DNA of 64,000 nt, from contig NZ_QQKA01000006.1 in the NCBI RefSeq assembly GCF_003493605.1, forward strand, positions 1 to 64,000, read 5' to 3'. Shown here piece after piece: positions 1 to 9,965 of this stretch (its first letter is position 1; each line of letters starts with the position of its first letter). Below the pieces are notes generated by a model that worked only from the letters and a program-made list of their open reading frames with translations, was not told where the DNA came from and did not search any database. Both the position numbers and the translations under genes were made by a program. Origin of the DNA: Haemophilus haemolyticus (GTDB taxonomy: Bacteria > Pseudomonadota > Gammaproteobacteria > Enterobacterales > Pasteurellaceae).

Positions 1-267
1 GAATTGGTTGGGGCTGCTCCTAGTACGAGAGGACCGGAGTGGACGCACCACTGGTGTTCCGGTTGTGTCGCCAGACGCATTGCCGGGTAGCTAAGTGCGG
101 AAGAGATAAGTGCTGAAAGCATCTAAGCACGAAACTTGCCAAGAGATGAGTTCTCCCTGGTTATAAATCAGTAAGGGTTGTTTAAGACGAAGACGTAGAT
201 AGGTGCGGTGTGTAAGTGTAGTGATACATTGAGCTAACGCATACTAATTGCCCGAGAGGCTTAACTA
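1..267 (+). rRNA. rrl: 23S ribosomal RNA, 3' end
   Basis: The window opens inside the last part of 23S rRNA. The sarcin-ricin loop motif AGTACGAGAGGACCGGAGT lies at about 20-39, and the universal 3' end, ending in GAGGCTTAACTA, lies at 255-267. The exact 3' nucleotide is estimated by comparison with the E. coli end. The 5' part lies outside the window. A spacer of about 150 nt without a tRNA separates it from 5S. Confidence 0.97.
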
Positions 268-415
268 TACAACGCTCAAGTGTTTTTGGAAAAGAGCGAA
301 AGAGAAGACTAGACAAACAAATCAAATAAGAAGACTCAATAGAAAGAAAATCGAGTTCAGCTTGTGGCCAATGAAGAACATAGATAGAATTTAAAATAAA
401 CGTTATCAAAGAATT

Positions 416-534
416 ATCCTGGCGGCGATAGTGCGGTGGAACCACCTGAACCATACCGAACTCAGAAGTGAAACGCTGTAATGCCGATGGTAGTGTGGGG
501 CATCCCCATGTGAGAGTAGGGCACCGCCAGGTTA
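416..534 (+). rRNA. rrf: 5S ribosomal RNA
   Basis: A 119-nt segment matches the E. coli 5S rRNA throughout. It contains CCGAACTCAGAAGTGAAACG and GATGGTAGTGTGGGG, and the complementary ends (CCTGGCGGC with GCCGCCAGG-like pairing) form helix I. It follows 23S in the standard rrn order. The ends are set by alignment to the E. coli molecule and may be off by 1-3 nt. Confidence 0.96.
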
Positions 535-568
535 CCAAATACATATCTAAATTAAGTAAAAACAGAAG

Positions 569-600
569 AACCCAGTTGAAGGACTGGGGTTTTTACTTTT
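569..600 (+). terminator. rrn operon terminator
   Basis: A CCCAGT...ACTGGG stem, loop TGAAGG, is followed by GGTTTTTACTTTTT. It lies 35 nt after 5S rRNA, as expected for the end of an rrn operon. No tRNA follows 5S. Confidence 0.8.
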
Positions 601-712
601 TCCTATTATTTGTAAACTTGTTGCACCGTTGTAAAAAATCTCTCCAGACCAACCGCACTTTAAGAGCAAATGTAATAGCCCCTACATCTACAAATAAATT
701 CTAACCTTTTAA

Positions 713-1189
713 AGGAAGTATAACTGCTATGCAGTTCGTATCCTTTGCTATTTAGATAGTTGCTATAAACTTAGAACAATAGACACCACAATGATGCTGA
801 TATGGGCGTTGAAACTTGTTGAAAATGGTAATTTAAGTAAACCACAATGTTATAAAAATACGTTGGTGTTATATGAAAAATGACAGCAAATTATTGATAA
901 CTTATTACATAATGCTGGTGCTTTAACTCTTTTCTTTATGGCTTATTCTGATGATATTCCTATAGTAGAAAAGCCAGTTAGAACAACGGAGTATCATTTG
1001 GGACAGTGATATTTATGAAAGCTAATGATATTAATTGGAAAGAAAGGAAAACTAGAAGAAATATACATTGACTTTGTTGTTAAGCTAGATACTGGGCATA
1101 AAATTATATTTAAACAATTAGGTGAGTTTAGCTCTTATTATGCAAGTAAGAGGGTAAAGATAAAACATAATTTTAATACTCATCTATAA
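713..1189 (+). pseudogene. unrecognised reading frame interrupted only by three UGA codons
   Basis: One frame stays open for about 158 codons from after the TAA at 710 to TAA at 1187, apart from UGA at 881-883, 1007-1009 and 1016-1018. From the ATG at 791 it reads MMLIWALKLVENG..., then a segment containing LLHNAGALTLFFMAYSDD, and a charged tail ending SKRVKIKHNFNTHL. I do not recognise the family. No convincing start site or SECIS was seen. The simplest reading is a decayed gene in which TGG became TGA. From 1190 to about 1430 I see nothing further that looks coding. Confidence 0.35.
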
Positions 1190-1436
1190 TTTCAGATATT
1201 GTATGTATCTTTGGATTTATTACTTAAATTTGCTCTGTAAAGAACAATGAAATTAGTATAGGGAATTATACCTATAATCTCTACATTCTTATAGTGATGT
1301 AATTGTCTTAATATATCTCCTATATTAACTCTCAATTTGCCGTAAATTGCTTTTCTCTAAAGAATATAGGTACTTATAGTTCTATCTTGTGTGGTAGACT
1401 TTATAGCTAGACTTTGTCTAGATATAGTTATGATAA

Positions 1437-1460
1437 AGCCCGATTACATTCAATCGGGCT
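1437..1460 (-). terminator. terminator of the TonB-dependent receptor gene
   Basis: Perfect inverted repeat AGCCCGATT / AATCGGGCT with a 6-nt loop, immediately after the stop codon of the receptor on the minus strand and followed there by TTTATC. The U-run is short, so termination efficiency is uncertain. Confidence 0.65.
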
Positions 1461-1465
1461 ATATT

Positions 1466-3700
1466 CTAAAATTTCTGAGATATGCTAAATTTGATATTCC
1501 TACCTGTTCCAGAAGCCAATTCGCCTAGATAAGGGTTGTATGCTCGATTGAATAAATTATCCACTGTAATCTTAACATTCATACCTTTAATTTTTGCAGG
1601 GCTCCAAGAAAGGAATAGGTTATGTAGGCTGTATCCTCTTGAAGCTGGTAATGACCAATATGATGCTTTGGGGTCACCAGATAATGGCGATCGATCTTGT
1701 CTTCTTACAAACTCAGCACGCCAACCTACTGTGAGATAATATTTTGGAACATTGAAACCTAAAGTAGCAGTTGCCTTTCTAGGGGGTATTTCTGCAATCC
1801 ATGTTGAGGTTTTACCCCATGGGTTTCTTGGTGAGGTGTCACGTTTTCCTTTTACATAAGAATATGTTAGCTCACCAAATAAATAAGTGGATTGATAATA
1901 AGCTTCTAACTCTGCGCCTTGAATAACATAACCTGGCAAATTACGATAATTTCCAATGATTTTAGGACAAACATTATTATTGGTATCTGCAGCATTGCCT
2001 ACACAATTAACCCCTCTGGTTTTAAATATTTCATTTTTACCACGGTGGTAAAAATAAGTAGCTCTAAATTGAAAGGCATCATCCTCTTGAAATAAATTAT
2101 TAAGCGTAACAATCCCTCCTCCTCTGGTCTGATTAATCATTTCTTTTTCTAAATTTAAAGAGGTTGCAGGTACAGAAGATTGTTTAAATTGCGTCTCATA
2201 CTGTTCATCAATAACAGGTGCACGCCAAGTTCTACTAAAATTTGTAAATAAACTTAAATAATGATTTACATCATAATTTAAACCTAAATAATAGGACCAA
2301 CCATTATAATTTTTCTGACTATAATTATGCCCCGCAGATATATCACTATATCGTGGTGCCAAATTTTTCTGCCCTATATTATTGATATGGTCATAACGCA
2401 CTCCTGTGCTAAAAATTATATTCTTCCATTTTATTTGATCTTGTAAATAAAACGCCTGAGTATATTGACGTCCAGATGGCATATAATAGGGTTGGAAATA
2501 GCCATAATTATAATCCGCTTGTCTCACTTTACTTTTATCATACATTAAAGTATGTCTTGTATTTTTTAACCATTGCAAACCATACAATAGTTCATGAACA
2601 GTAGTTTTGATATTAAAAGTACTCGTGTTATTTATATCAAAAGTAAGATCTGAATAAGTTATCCAGCTTTGATTACCTAAGCTACCCACAAATCCTGAAG
2701 ATGCTTCTTTGGGACGCATATCATTTTGTATGGTTTTACTATAGCTGAACTGAGTAGATAAGTTAATCCATGGGTTATTCTCAGGTAGGTAATGGTACTT
2801 TAAAGTGTAATTTTCATCTTTTTGATCTCGATAAACCAGTTTACGTTTCCACGCTATATCAGTACCATAACGCATTATATCACTAGAACTTGGTTTAGGT
2901 AGGATATCTCTTTTCGCTGCGAAAGGCTCCCAGCCTTTATGAATACCATAAATACTCGATAATGTGAGTAAATGCTCGGGTGAAATTTGCCAATTTACTT
3001 TTATTAATCCGGTTTTTTGATTATTTTTTGAAAAAAGAATTTTGCTATTATCGGGTCTTTTATAATCGTCAGCATTTCTTACAGAACCAAATAATAATAA
3101 ATCAATATTTTTTTGTTCATTTTGTAAAACTAGTGCAGTACTATAAGTTTTTTGGTTATTATTGCTATTATTTCCATACTTTAAAAAACCACCTATTTTC
3201 TGGTTTTCTTGCAAGAAATCCCTAGCATCCTTAGTTTCAAATTTTACTGTTCCAGCAAAACCACCATTACCATATTGAGGAGAATAATTTCCTTTGTCTA
3301 CTGTTACTCTTCTTAATAATTCAGGCTCAATAAAAATAGAACCCTGTTGGTATTTTTCAAAACTTTTTGTAGCCCCATCTAACTGCACTCTAACATCTTC
3401 AGCATCGCCCATTCCATTAATATTTAATGTTTGCCCACCAGGGCGAAACCCGCCAGCCATATTCACACCTGGCAAGATATTAATTAAGTTTGCTGCATTA
3501 TCAGCTTGTTGTTGTTCGATATTTTTCTGTTTTAATACTGAATGACCAGGTAGTTTATTATTATCCTCGTCAGTGTTCACAATAATAGGTAATAACTCAT
3601 CTATATTTGAAGAATTTAGATTTGCTGCTACACTCGGTTGAATACTAGCTCCGATTATTAATAAGAAGACACATTCGTTGATTGAAAAATTTTTGCACAT
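1466..3700 (-). CDS. TonB-dependent outer-membrane receptor, probably for heme or iron
   Basis: A 744-aa protein with an N-terminal signal sequence ending near SVAANL. The plug domain is at about 50-170, including GHSVLKQKNIEQQQADNAAN, the LPGVN motif and a VQLDGA segment. It is followed by a 22-strand-type barrel rich in aromatic residues. It closes with a typical TonB receptor C-terminus (VDNLFNRAYNPYLGEL ... ISQKF, final Phe). It would import a chelated metal or heme across the outer membrane using TonB-ExbBD energy. H. influenzae has a similar receptor described as HemR-like (from memory). The ligand cannot be read from sequence. A Fur-like site lies just upstream, which fits iron regulation. 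The gene stands alone, with no TonB or periplasmic partner next to it. Confidence 0.9.
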   Translation of the reverse strand: MCKNFSINECVFLLIIGASIQPSVAANLNSSNIDELLPIIVNTDEDNNKLPGHSVLKQKNIEQQQADNAANLINILPGVNMAGGFRPGGQTLNINGMGDAEDVRVQLDGATKSFEKYQQGSIFIEPELLRRVTVDKGNYSPQYGNGGFAGTVKFETKDARDFLQENQKIGGFLKYGNNSNNNQKTYSTALVLQNEQKNIDLLLFGSVRNADDYKRPDNSKILFSKNNQKTGLIKVNWQISPEHLLTLSSIYGIHKGWEPFAAKRDILPKPSSSDIMRYGTDIAWKRKLVYRDQKDENYTLKYHYLPENNPWINLSTQFSYSKTIQNDMRPKEASSGFVGSLGNQSWITYSDLTFDINNTSTFNIKTTVHELLYGLQWLKNTRHTLMYDKSKVRQADYNYGYFQPYYMPSGRQYTQAFYLQDQIKWKNIIFSTGVRYDHINNIGQKNLAPRYSDISAGHNYSQKNYNGWSYYLGLNYDVNHYLSLFTNFSRTWRAPVIDEQYETQFKQSSVPATSLNLEKEMINQTRGGGIVTLNNLFQEDDAFQFRATYFYHRGKNEIFKTRGVNCVGNAADTNNNVCPKIIGNYRNLPGYVIQGAELEAYYQSTYLFGELTYSYVKGKRDTSPRNPWGKTSTWIAEIPPRKATATLGFNVPKYYLTVGWRAEFVRRQDRSPLSGDPKASYWSLPASRGYSLHNLFLSWSPAKIKGMNVKITVDNLFNRAYNPYLGELASGTGRNIKFSISQKF

Positions 3701-3716
3701 AAATCATAGCCTTAAC

Positions 3717-3735
3717 GATAATTATTTGTATTAAC
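3717..3735 (-). promoter_or_regulatory. possible Fur box upstream of the TonB receptor
   Basis: The 19 bases beginning GATAATTATT match about 13 of 19 positions of the classical Fur consensus. They lie 17 nt upstream of the receptor start codon in an AT-rich region. The match is suggestive only, because AT-rich DNA gives such matches by chance. Confidence 0.4.
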
Positions 3736-3923
3736 TTTTCTTATTCTAATAAATGACAATAAAAAAACAAGTCTTTTTGTGGTATAGGAATCACTCTAAT
3801 GAAAAAACTTGAACAAGTTTTGCCAAAAATTACAGTTGGGTGTTATGGATGAAAGAGAAAAGTGCTTCTTACTAAATTGTTTTATGCAATTCTCACACGG
3901 AATTTTAAAAAGGCGGTATTTTT

Positions 3924-3945
3924 AAAAAATCCCACTGAAGTGGGG
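3924..3945 (-). terminator. orphan terminator downstream of a gene remnant
   Basis: On the minus strand CCCAC-TTCA-GTGGG is followed by ATTTTTT. It lies 27 nt after the stop codon of the remnant at 3972-4103, so it probably served that former gene. Confidence 0.6.
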
Positions 3946-3971
3946 AGCTATTGACTATTTTGTCCTTTTTA

Positions 3972-4103
3972 TTACAAAATCTGCATCTCATCAGCCGAAA
4001 AATAGTGATAGGTTTCCGCAACATTAATGTCATTGGTTTGGCGATATACCACTAAAAAGTCAGTTAATTACATAATTTCTTCTGCCTTTTCATAATCCAA
4101 CAC
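3972..4103 (-). pseudogene. C-terminal remnant of an unrecognised gene
   Basis: On the minus strand a frame reads VLDYEKAEEIM, then TAA (4068-4070), then LTDFLVVYRQTNDINVAETY and YFSADEMQIL before a stop at 3972. An upstream in-frame TAA at 4104 closes it. The composition looks like real protein and a terminator follows, so I read it as the tail of a deleted or decayed gene. The family is not recognised. The rest of the 3701-4226 gap holds only AT-rich sequence, the Fur-like site and a mutated uptake core. Confidence 0.4.
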
Positions 4104-4226
4104 TTACTGATTCATCGTAAGATATAAAAAGTAAGAGAATAAAATAAGCTATCAGTTGATTGATTGAGGTTTTTACTTTTTTGATTTTTTATATTTTTTC
4201 AAATAGACTTTATACATTCATTTCTA

Positions 4227-4826
4227 ATGACCTCCATTATGCTTAAAACTTTAGACGAAATAACTTCAAGTATTATCGCCGATCCTCAAAATAAAGATTT
4301 TACATGTCGTGGAATTTTCCCTTTATTTTCGGTGCCTAAAACAGCTCGAATTAATATTGTAGGTCAAGCTCCAGGGTTAAAAGCTGAGCAAACTCGTTTA
4401 TATTGGAATGATAAAAGCGGTGATCGTCTGCGTGATTGGTTAGGTGTAGATTACGATTATTTTTATAATTCTGGGATGTTTGCGGTTCTTCCTATGGATT
4501 TTTATTATCCTGGAAAAGGTAAATCGGGTGACTTACCACCTCGTCAAGGTTTCGCAGAAAAATGGCATCCAATGATTTTAGAGCATCTACCTAATATTCA
4601 GCTCACTATTCTTATTGGGCAATATGCACAGAAATATTATTTATCTGAAAATAAAGATAATGTAACTGACACTGTTAAAAATTATCGTCAATTCTTACCG
4701 CACTTTATACCTCTCGTACATCCTTCTCCACGTAATCAGCTTTGGATAACAAAGAATCCTTGGTTTGAAGAACAAGTTATTCCTGAATTACAAATTTTAG
4801 TTAAACAGATAATTAATAAAGACTAA
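4227..4826 (+). CDS. uracil-DNA glycosylase superfamily protein
   Basis: A 199-aa protein of the small uracil-DNA-glycosylase-like family. The active-site signatures are visible: INIVGQAPG at about 45-53 (water-activating segment) and VHPSPRNQLW at about 165-174 (His loop). Between them are an aromatic YDYFYNSGMFAVLPMDFYYP stretch and TILIGQYAQKYY, which correspond to the uracil-pocket and beta-3 regions. The family removes uracil from DNA or is an uncharacterised relative, and activity here is inferred. An in-frame ATG at 4239 is an alternative start; neither has a strong ribosome-binding site. It is followed by its own terminator and then arcB. Confidence 0.85.
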   Translation: MTSIMLKTLDEITSSIIADPQNKDFTCRGIFPLFSVPKTARINIVGQAPGLKAEQTRLYWNDKSGDRLRDWLGVDYDYFYNSGMFAVLPMDFYYPGKGKSGDLPPRQGFAEKWHPMILEHLPNIQLTILIGQYAQKYYLSENKDNVTDTVKNYRQFLPHFIPLVHPSPRNQLWITKNPWFEEQVIPELQILVKQIINKD

Positions 4827-4885
4827 GTTTTTCATTTCTTACGCACACATAGTAATAACAATCTCTTTTACTTTATGGATATAAT

Positions 4886-4912
4886 AAAGCCTGTATGCAC
4901 AGGCTTTTTTTA
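4886..4912 (+). terminator. terminator between the UDG-like gene and arcB
   Basis: Perfect stem AAAGCCTGT / ACAGGCTTT, loop ATGC, followed by a run of T. It lies 60 nt after the UDG-like stop codon and 29 nt before the arcB start. Confidence 0.85.
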
Positions 4913-4940
4913 TAACGATAATAATGTTTTAGGAGATTTG

Positions 4941-6737
4941 ATGAAAAATTTCAAATATTTTGCCCAGAGTTATGTGGATTGGGTTATTCGACTTGGGCGT
5001 CTTCGTTTTTCTCTTTTAGGCGTGATGATTCTCGCAGTTTTAGCGCTTTGCACTCAAATTTTATTTAGTCTATTTATTGTTCATCAGATCTCTTGGGTAG
5101 ATATTTTTCGTTCGGTAACTTTTGGCTTACTCACTGCACCTTTTGTTATTTATTTTTTTACTTTATTGGTCGAAAAACTTGAACATTCTCGCCTTGATCT
5201 TTCTAGTTCGGTTAATCGTTTGGAAAATGAGGTCGCCGAGCGAATTGCCGCTCAGAAAAAATTATCCCAAGCATTGGAAAAGTTAGAAAAAAATAGCCGT
5301 GATAAAAGTACCTTACTTGCCACAATAAGCCATGAATTGCGTACTCCATTGAATGGGATTGTCGGGCTTAGCCAGATTTTACTTGATGATGAATTAGACG
5401 ATCGTCAGCGTAATTATTTAAAAACTATCAACATAAGTGCGGTCAGTTTAGGCTATATTTTTAGCGATATTATTGATTTGGAAAAAATTGATGCCAGCCG
5501 AATCGAATTAAATCGCCAGCCAACAGATTTTCCCGCCTTATTAAACGATATTTATAATTTTGCTAGTTTCCTTGCCAAACAAAAAAATCTTATTTTTTCT
5601 TTAGAGCTTGAACCTAATTTGCCTAATTGGTTGAATCTTGATCGTGTTCGCTTGAGTCAAATTTTGTGGAACTTAATTAGTAATGCGGTGAAGTTTACAG
5701 ATCAGGGAAATATTATTCTTAAAATCATGAGAAATCAGGATTGTTACCATTTCATTGTGAAAGATACAGGAATGGGGATTTCGCCTGAAGAACAAAAACA
5801 TATTTTTGAAATGTATTATCAAGTGAAAGAAAGTCGCCAGCAAAGTGCAGGTAGCGGTATTGGGTTGGCTATTTCTAAAAATCTCGCTCAGTTAATGGAA
5901 GGGGATTTAACGGTTGAAAGCGAACGAGGAAAGGGCGCTACTTTCCATCTTACTCTCCATGCTCAGGAAATTTCTGAAAAAGAATCTGTTAGGAAAAATA
6001 TTCCATCCTTGAACATTCTTTTAGTGGAGGATGTTGACCTCAATATTATGGTTGCGAAAACTATTTTAGAAAAACTTGGGCATCATGTTGATGTTGCGAC
6101 AAATGGCAAGCAGGCGATCACTTTATTTGAGAAAAATGTTTACGACATTTTATTGCTAGATATTAAATTGCCAGATATGAGTGGTTTTGAAATCGCCCAA
6201 TATTTGCGAGAGAACTATGAGAACGGTATTTATGATTTTTTACCACCAATGATTGCTTTTACTGCCAATGTTATGCAAAGCGAGCAAGAATATTTGGAAA
6301 TGGGCATGGATGGTGTATTACGTAAACCTATTTCAATTAAGGATTTACACCATTGTTTACAGCAATTTTTTGCGGATGAAAGGGAACCTATAATCGAAGT
6401 AAATGATACTAGTGTATTTTCAGAAAAGTTTGATTTGGCATTAATTGAAACCCTTGGAAAATCCCAAATTTTAGAAAATTTATCTTTATTCAAACAAACT
6501 ATGCCAAATTATCTTGCTCAATTATCAAAAGATAATATGAAAGAAACAGAAGATACCGCCCATAAAATTAAAGGCGCAGCGGCATCGGTAGGATTAAATC
6601 ATTTACGTCAATTAGCGGATACTTTAGAAAGTGCAGCTAAAAATTCTGATGTTTTTAATTGCGATGAATTGATTGATGAAATTAGAAATCGTTGGTTGGA
6701 ATATGTAGAAGATTTAGCTCAATTTTGTAAAAACTAA
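4941..6737 (+). CDS. arcB: aerobic respiration control sensor kinase ArcB (no PAS domain)
   Basis: A 598-aa hybrid sensor kinase that senses the quinone redox state and phosphorylates the response regulator ArcA. I chose ATG 4941 because AGGAG lies at 4931 and the start aligns with E. coli ArcB; an upstream in-frame ATG at 4875 lies before the terminator. In order it has two membrane segments (about 20-80), a linker coiled coil (about 85-120), an HisKA domain with ISHELRTP (His about 131), an HATPase domain with N box SNAVKFT, DTGMGIS and GSGIGLAI, a receiver domain with LLLDIKLPD (Asp about 407), and an HPt domain with TAHKIKG (His about 541). E. coli ArcB has 778 aa, and the difference is the missing PAS domain between linker and HisKA, as known for Haemophilus. 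Confidence 0.97.
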   Translation: MKNFKYFAQSYVDWVIRLGRLRFSLLGVMILAVLALCTQILFSLFIVHQISWVDIFRSVTFGLLTAPFVIYFFTLLVEKLEHSRLDLSSSVNRLENEVAERIAAQKKLSQALEKLEKNSRDKSTLLATISHELRTPLNGIVGLSQILLDDELDDRQRNYLKTINISAVSLGYIFSDIIDLEKIDASRIELNRQPTDFPALLNDIYNFASFLAKQKNLIFSLELEPNLPNWLNLDRVRLSQILWNLISNAVKFTDQGNIILKIMRNQDCYHFIVKDTGMGISPEEQKHIFEMYYQVKESRQQSAGSGIGLAISKNLAQLMEGDLTVESERGKGATFHLTLHAQEISEKESVRKNIPSLNILLVEDVDLNIMVAKTILEKLGHHVDVATNGKQAITLFEKNVYDILLLDIKLPDMSGFEIAQYLRENYENGIYDFLPPMIAFTANVMQSEQEYLEMGMDGVLRKPISIKDLHHCLQQFFADEREPIIEVNDTSVFSEKFDLALIETLGKSQILENLSLFKQTMPNYLAQLSKDNMKETEDTAHKIKGAAASVGLNHLRQLADTLESAAKNSDVFNCDELIDEIRNRWLEYVEDLAQFCKN

Positions 6738-6764
6738 TCAATTTTTATTTGGACAGATAACAAT

Positions 6765-6796
6765 AATCCAGCAGTTTTAGGATCAAACTGCTGGAT
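6765..6796. terminator. bidirectional terminator-like hairpin between arcB and hsdR
   Basis: Long inverted repeat AATCCAGCAGTTT / AAACTGCTGGATT with an 8-nt loop, placed between two convergent genes. The T-tracts on either side are weak, so it may be an inefficient shared terminator. Confidence 0.65.
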
Positions 6797-6817
6797 TTAA
6801 TGATTGATGTATTAAAT

Positions 6818-9800
6818 TTAAATCTTCCCCCCAACCCCTTTAAATTTCTCCACAAATGCAGCAATTTTTTGGAAAATCGTCTGCTTTTTAGTGAGATATT
6901 GTGGATTAAGTGGACTCATTTTTGGCAATACTTCATTAAGTGCCGTGCCGTTTTCACTGGCATATTCGCGTTTTAATGAAGTGCTGATATAGCGTTTTGC
7001 TGCATCGACATTCAAATTTTCTTCTTGAATTAAGGTTTCTGCTTCTTTTCGCTGTTCTGCTTGAGCAAATAGGAAGAATGAGTCAATTAAAGTCGCTTTA
7101 TCGGGAATATCATCTAAATTTGTTTGGTTGATAAAATCGACAATCAAGCTCTCTTTCGCACGGTTACCCAAACTTGAACGAACTGTGCGGCGGATTTCAT
7201 CAATTAACACCTCTTTGTCTTGGTTTTTCTTATGATGTTCGAAAATTAACGCAAGAATATAATCCAAATTGATTTCTTGAGATTTTAATAAATCCACTTC
7301 AAATACGACATCATCCCAATTTATCGGCGAATTATCTTTATCATTCCCCTCTTTTCTTTGGCGTAACCAATCGCGAATATCATTATAAGTTGAACGATAA
7401 TCTTGCTCCGCTCTTACTGGTAAAGTGGGAACTTTCAGCATTTCTGCAATTTGTTCATCATTCACATAATATACTTGCTTGAATTTTTCCATTGCAATCG
7501 GATCATTTAAATCGACCGCTTGTAAGGCTTGCAATGCTGCAAATTCATCGTAATTCTGCAAAATATTTTCGACACGTAGATATTCGCCAAATAATTTTAC
7601 AAACTCTTTTTTATCTTGCTCTGTTTCGATTTCTGTTGGATTAGGAAAGCGATTTTGCAGCTCTTGAATAACCTCCAAATAACCACGTTGATTGTCATCA
7701 CCGTTAAAATAGCTGTCGTAGCTTTTTTCTAGTACGACATTCTTCGTGTTTTTATCGCCAAATAGCGTGATTGCATCAATGGTATTTTGTTCCAAATCGC
7801 GGAAAGTGACGATATTCCCAAAGGTTTTAGTTGTGTCATAAATGCGGTTGGTGCGAGAAAAAGCCTGCATTAATCCGTGATAACGCAAGTTTTTGTCTAC
7901 GAAAAGAGTATTCAACGTAGGGGCATCAAAGCCTGTTAAGAACATTCCGACCACAATCAGTAAATCCACTTCCTGATTTTTCACACGTTTGGCAAGATCG
8001 CGATAGTAATTTTGGAATGATTGACTATCTACGCCATAATTCGTGCCAAAGTAGTGATTGTAATCATCAATGGCTTTTGTTAAAAATTCTTTTGCCGTAC
8101 TGTTTAGAGCCGTGGGTTCAAAGGTCTCATCTGGAATATCACCAATCGCATCTTGCTCTTCATTGGCGGCAAACGAAAAGATTGTTGCAATTTTTAACGG
8201 ATGCTCCTGCTCTGCCTGTAAATTTTGTAAGGTTTCGTAATAACGTTTTGCTGCTTCCACACTGCTTACTGCAAACATTGCATTAAAGCCTTTACCTGTG
8301 GCATTCAAGCGGTGGGTTTTTTGTTTAAAATTGTTAAGCAAATATTGCGAGATTTCTTTAATACGCTCAGGGTGTAAAAAGGCTTGTTTCTGCTCAAGTG
8401 CGGTCAATTTTTCAGGATCTTTTTCTGTTTCTAAGGCTTTAAATTGTGGGCGGACATCGTTGTAATCGACCTTGAATTTCAGTACTTTGTCATCACGAAT
8501 AGCATCGGTAATCACATAAGAATGCAATTCCGTACCGAACACACTTGCTGTCGTTTCCGCACCTAATGCATTTTCAGGGAAAATTGGTGTGCCTGTAAAA
8601 CCAAATTGATAGAATTTTTTGAATTTATGTTTTAGATTTTTTTGAGCTTCGCCAAATTGGGAGCGATGGGCTTCATCGAAAATAAAGACCACCTGTTTTT
8701 GATAAATAGACAGGTTTTCTTCGCTTTTCATTAAATTATTCAATTTTTGAATGGTGGTTACGATAATTTTGTTATCATCTTTTTCAATATTGCGTTTAAG
8801 CCCTGCGGTACTTTCCGAGCCATTCACGCTATCAGGCGAAAAACGCTGATATTCTTTCATCGTTTGGTAGTCTAAGTCTTTACGATCGACCACAAAAAAG
8901 ACTTTATCAATAAAATCAAGTTCAGTCGCAAGGCGAGAGGCTTTAAAACTGGTGAGGGTTTTGCCTGAGGCTGTGGTATGCCAAATATAGCCACCACTTT
9001 CTTTATTGCTCCAATTTTTGGCGTGATATGAACTTTTGATTTTCCATAAAATACGTTCTGTTGCGGCAATTTGATACGGACGCATAATTAACAACGTATC
9101 AGTCACATCAAACACGCAGTAATTGACCAACACATTGAGCAAAGTATTCTTTTGCAAGAAAGTCGCGGTAAAATCCTTTAAATCTTTAATCAGGGTATTT
9201 TTTGCCATTGCCCAATTCATTGTGAAATCAAAGCTATTCTTATCGCGTTTAGTCGTATTAGCAAAATAGCGAGTATCCGTGCCATTAGAAATGACAAAAA
9301 TCTGAATATATTTAAAGAGAGAATTTTCTTTATTGAAACTTTCTTTGCTGTAACGGTGAATTTGGTTAAAGGCTTCACGAATCGCCACGCCACGTTTTTT
9401 TAATTCAATATGTACAAGCGGTAAACCATTCACCAAAATTGTCACATCATAACGATTATCATAGCTGCCAGTTTGCTCAAATTGATTGATGATTTGCAGA
9501 GAATTATTGGCAAGATTTTTCTTATCTAGCAAATAGATATTCTGAATGCGTCCGTTATCGAACACAAAATCATAAATATAATCATCGTGAATTTTGCGAG
9601 TTTTCTCAATCAGACTATCGCTCGGTTTATCCAAATATTCCTCTAAAAAACGTTGCCATTCTGCATCGGAGAAAATAACATTATTCAACCGTTGTAATTG
9701 AACACGTAAGTTTTTAATCAGTTCATCGTGATTATTAAGCCCTTGTAAATACTCATAGCCTTGCGCCTGTAAATCACGAATAAACTCACGCTCAAGGCTC

Positions 9801-9901
9801 CCTTCTGTTTGATAACCAGCATTAGGTTCTTCCACAAATTTATTATATTGATCTAAAACGATAAAATTATTGGATTCAGCGATGGTTTTGTATTGGATCA
9901 T
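6818..9901 (-). CDS. hsdR: type I restriction enzyme, HsdR translocase/endonuclease subunit
   Basis: A 1027-aa protein with the type I R subunit layout. The N-terminal nuclease region carries [10 protein letters not shown] at about 155-165 (catalytic E-x-K). A superfamily 2 motor follows with Walker A HTTASGKT near 308-315, DEAH near 408-411 and FGFTGTP (motif III). Motif VI is in [12 protein letters not shown], and a C-terminal domain docks with HsdM/HsdS. With HsdM and HsdS it cleaves DNA lacking the host methylation after ATP-driven translocation. The start has a good RBS (AAGGA). It is separated from hsdS by a REP-rich insert with a RAYT gene. The reading frame is intact. Confidence 0.96.
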   Translation of the reverse strand: MIQYKTIAESNNFIVLDQYNKFVEEPNAGYQTEGSLEREFIRDLQAQGYEYLQGLNNHDELIKNLRVQLQRLNNVIFSDAEWQRFLEEYLDKPSDSLIEKTRKIHDDYIYDFVFDNGRIQNIYLLDKKNLANNSLQIINQFEQTGSYDNRYDVTILVNGLPLVHIELKKRGVAIREAFNQIHRYSKESFNKENSLFKYIQIFVISNGTDTRYFANTTKRDKNSFDFTMNWAMAKNTLIKDLKDFTATFLQKNTLLNVLVNYCVFDVTDTLLIMRPYQIAATERILWKIKSSYHAKNWSNKESGGYIWHTTASGKTLTSFKASRLATELDFIDKVFFVVDRKDLDYQTMKEYQRFSPDSVNGSESTAGLKRNIEKDDNKIIVTTIQKLNNLMKSEENLSIYQKQVVFIFDEAHRSQFGEAQKNLKHKFKKFYQFGFTGTPIFPENALGAETTASVFGTELHSYVITDAIRDDKVLKFKVDYNDVRPQFKALETEKDPEKLTALEQKQAFLHPERIKEISQYLLNNFKQKTHRLNATGKGFNAMFAVSSVEAAKRYYETLQNLQAEQEHPLKIATIFSFAANEEQDAIGDIPDETFEPTALNSTAKEFLTKAIDDYNHYFGTNYGVDSQSFQNYYRDLAKRVKNQEVDLLIVVGMFLTGFDAPTLNTLFVDKNLRYHGLMQAFSRTNRIYDTTKTFGNIVTFRDLEQNTIDAITLFGDKNTKNVVLEKSYDSYFNGDDNQRGYLEVIQELQNRFPNPTEIETEQDKKEFVKLFGEYLRVENILQNYDEFAALQALQAVDLNDPIAMEKFKQVYYVNDEQIAEMLKVPTLPVRAEQDYRSTYNDIRDWLRQRKEGNDKDNSPINWDDVVFEVDLLKSQEINLDYILALIFEHHKKNQDKEVLIDEIRRTVRSSLGNRAKESLIVDFINQTNLDDIPDKATLIDSFFLFAQAEQRKEAETLIQEENLNVDAAKRYISTSLKREYASENGTALNEVLPKMSPLNPQYLTKKQTIFQKIAAFVEKFKGVGGKI

Positions 9902-9937
9902 GAGTGGTTCCTTAATGCGTTTGCTTTTTTAGTTTTT

Positions 9938-9960
9938 GTAGGGTGGGCTTTAGCCCACCG
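9938..9960. repeat. REP-like palindrome (single copy)
   Basis: GTAGG followed by the stem GGTGGGCT-TT-AGCCCACC. It lies 37 nt upstream of the hsdR start codon. One of ten near-identical copies in this window, all inside the hsd locus. Confidence 0.85.
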
Positions 9961-9965
9961 TTTTA

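Noticed and set aside
182-544. 120-aa minus-strand frame across 23S/5S rRNA
   Set aside because: It overlaps rRNA genes on the opposite strand and has no RBS or protein-like features.
713-1189. Selenoprotein interpretation of the UGA-interrupted frame
   Set aside because: Three UGA codons, no Cys-homologue context and no hairpin like that behind the selD UGA; decay is simpler.
4875-4940. Upstream ATG extension of arcB
   Set aside because: It lies across a strong terminator hairpin and lacks an SD, whereas ATG 4941 has AGGAG and matches E. coli ArcB.
8017-8286. 89-aa plus-strand frame inside hsdR
   Set aside because: Shadow of the strongly supported hsdR frame; no RBS or known motif.
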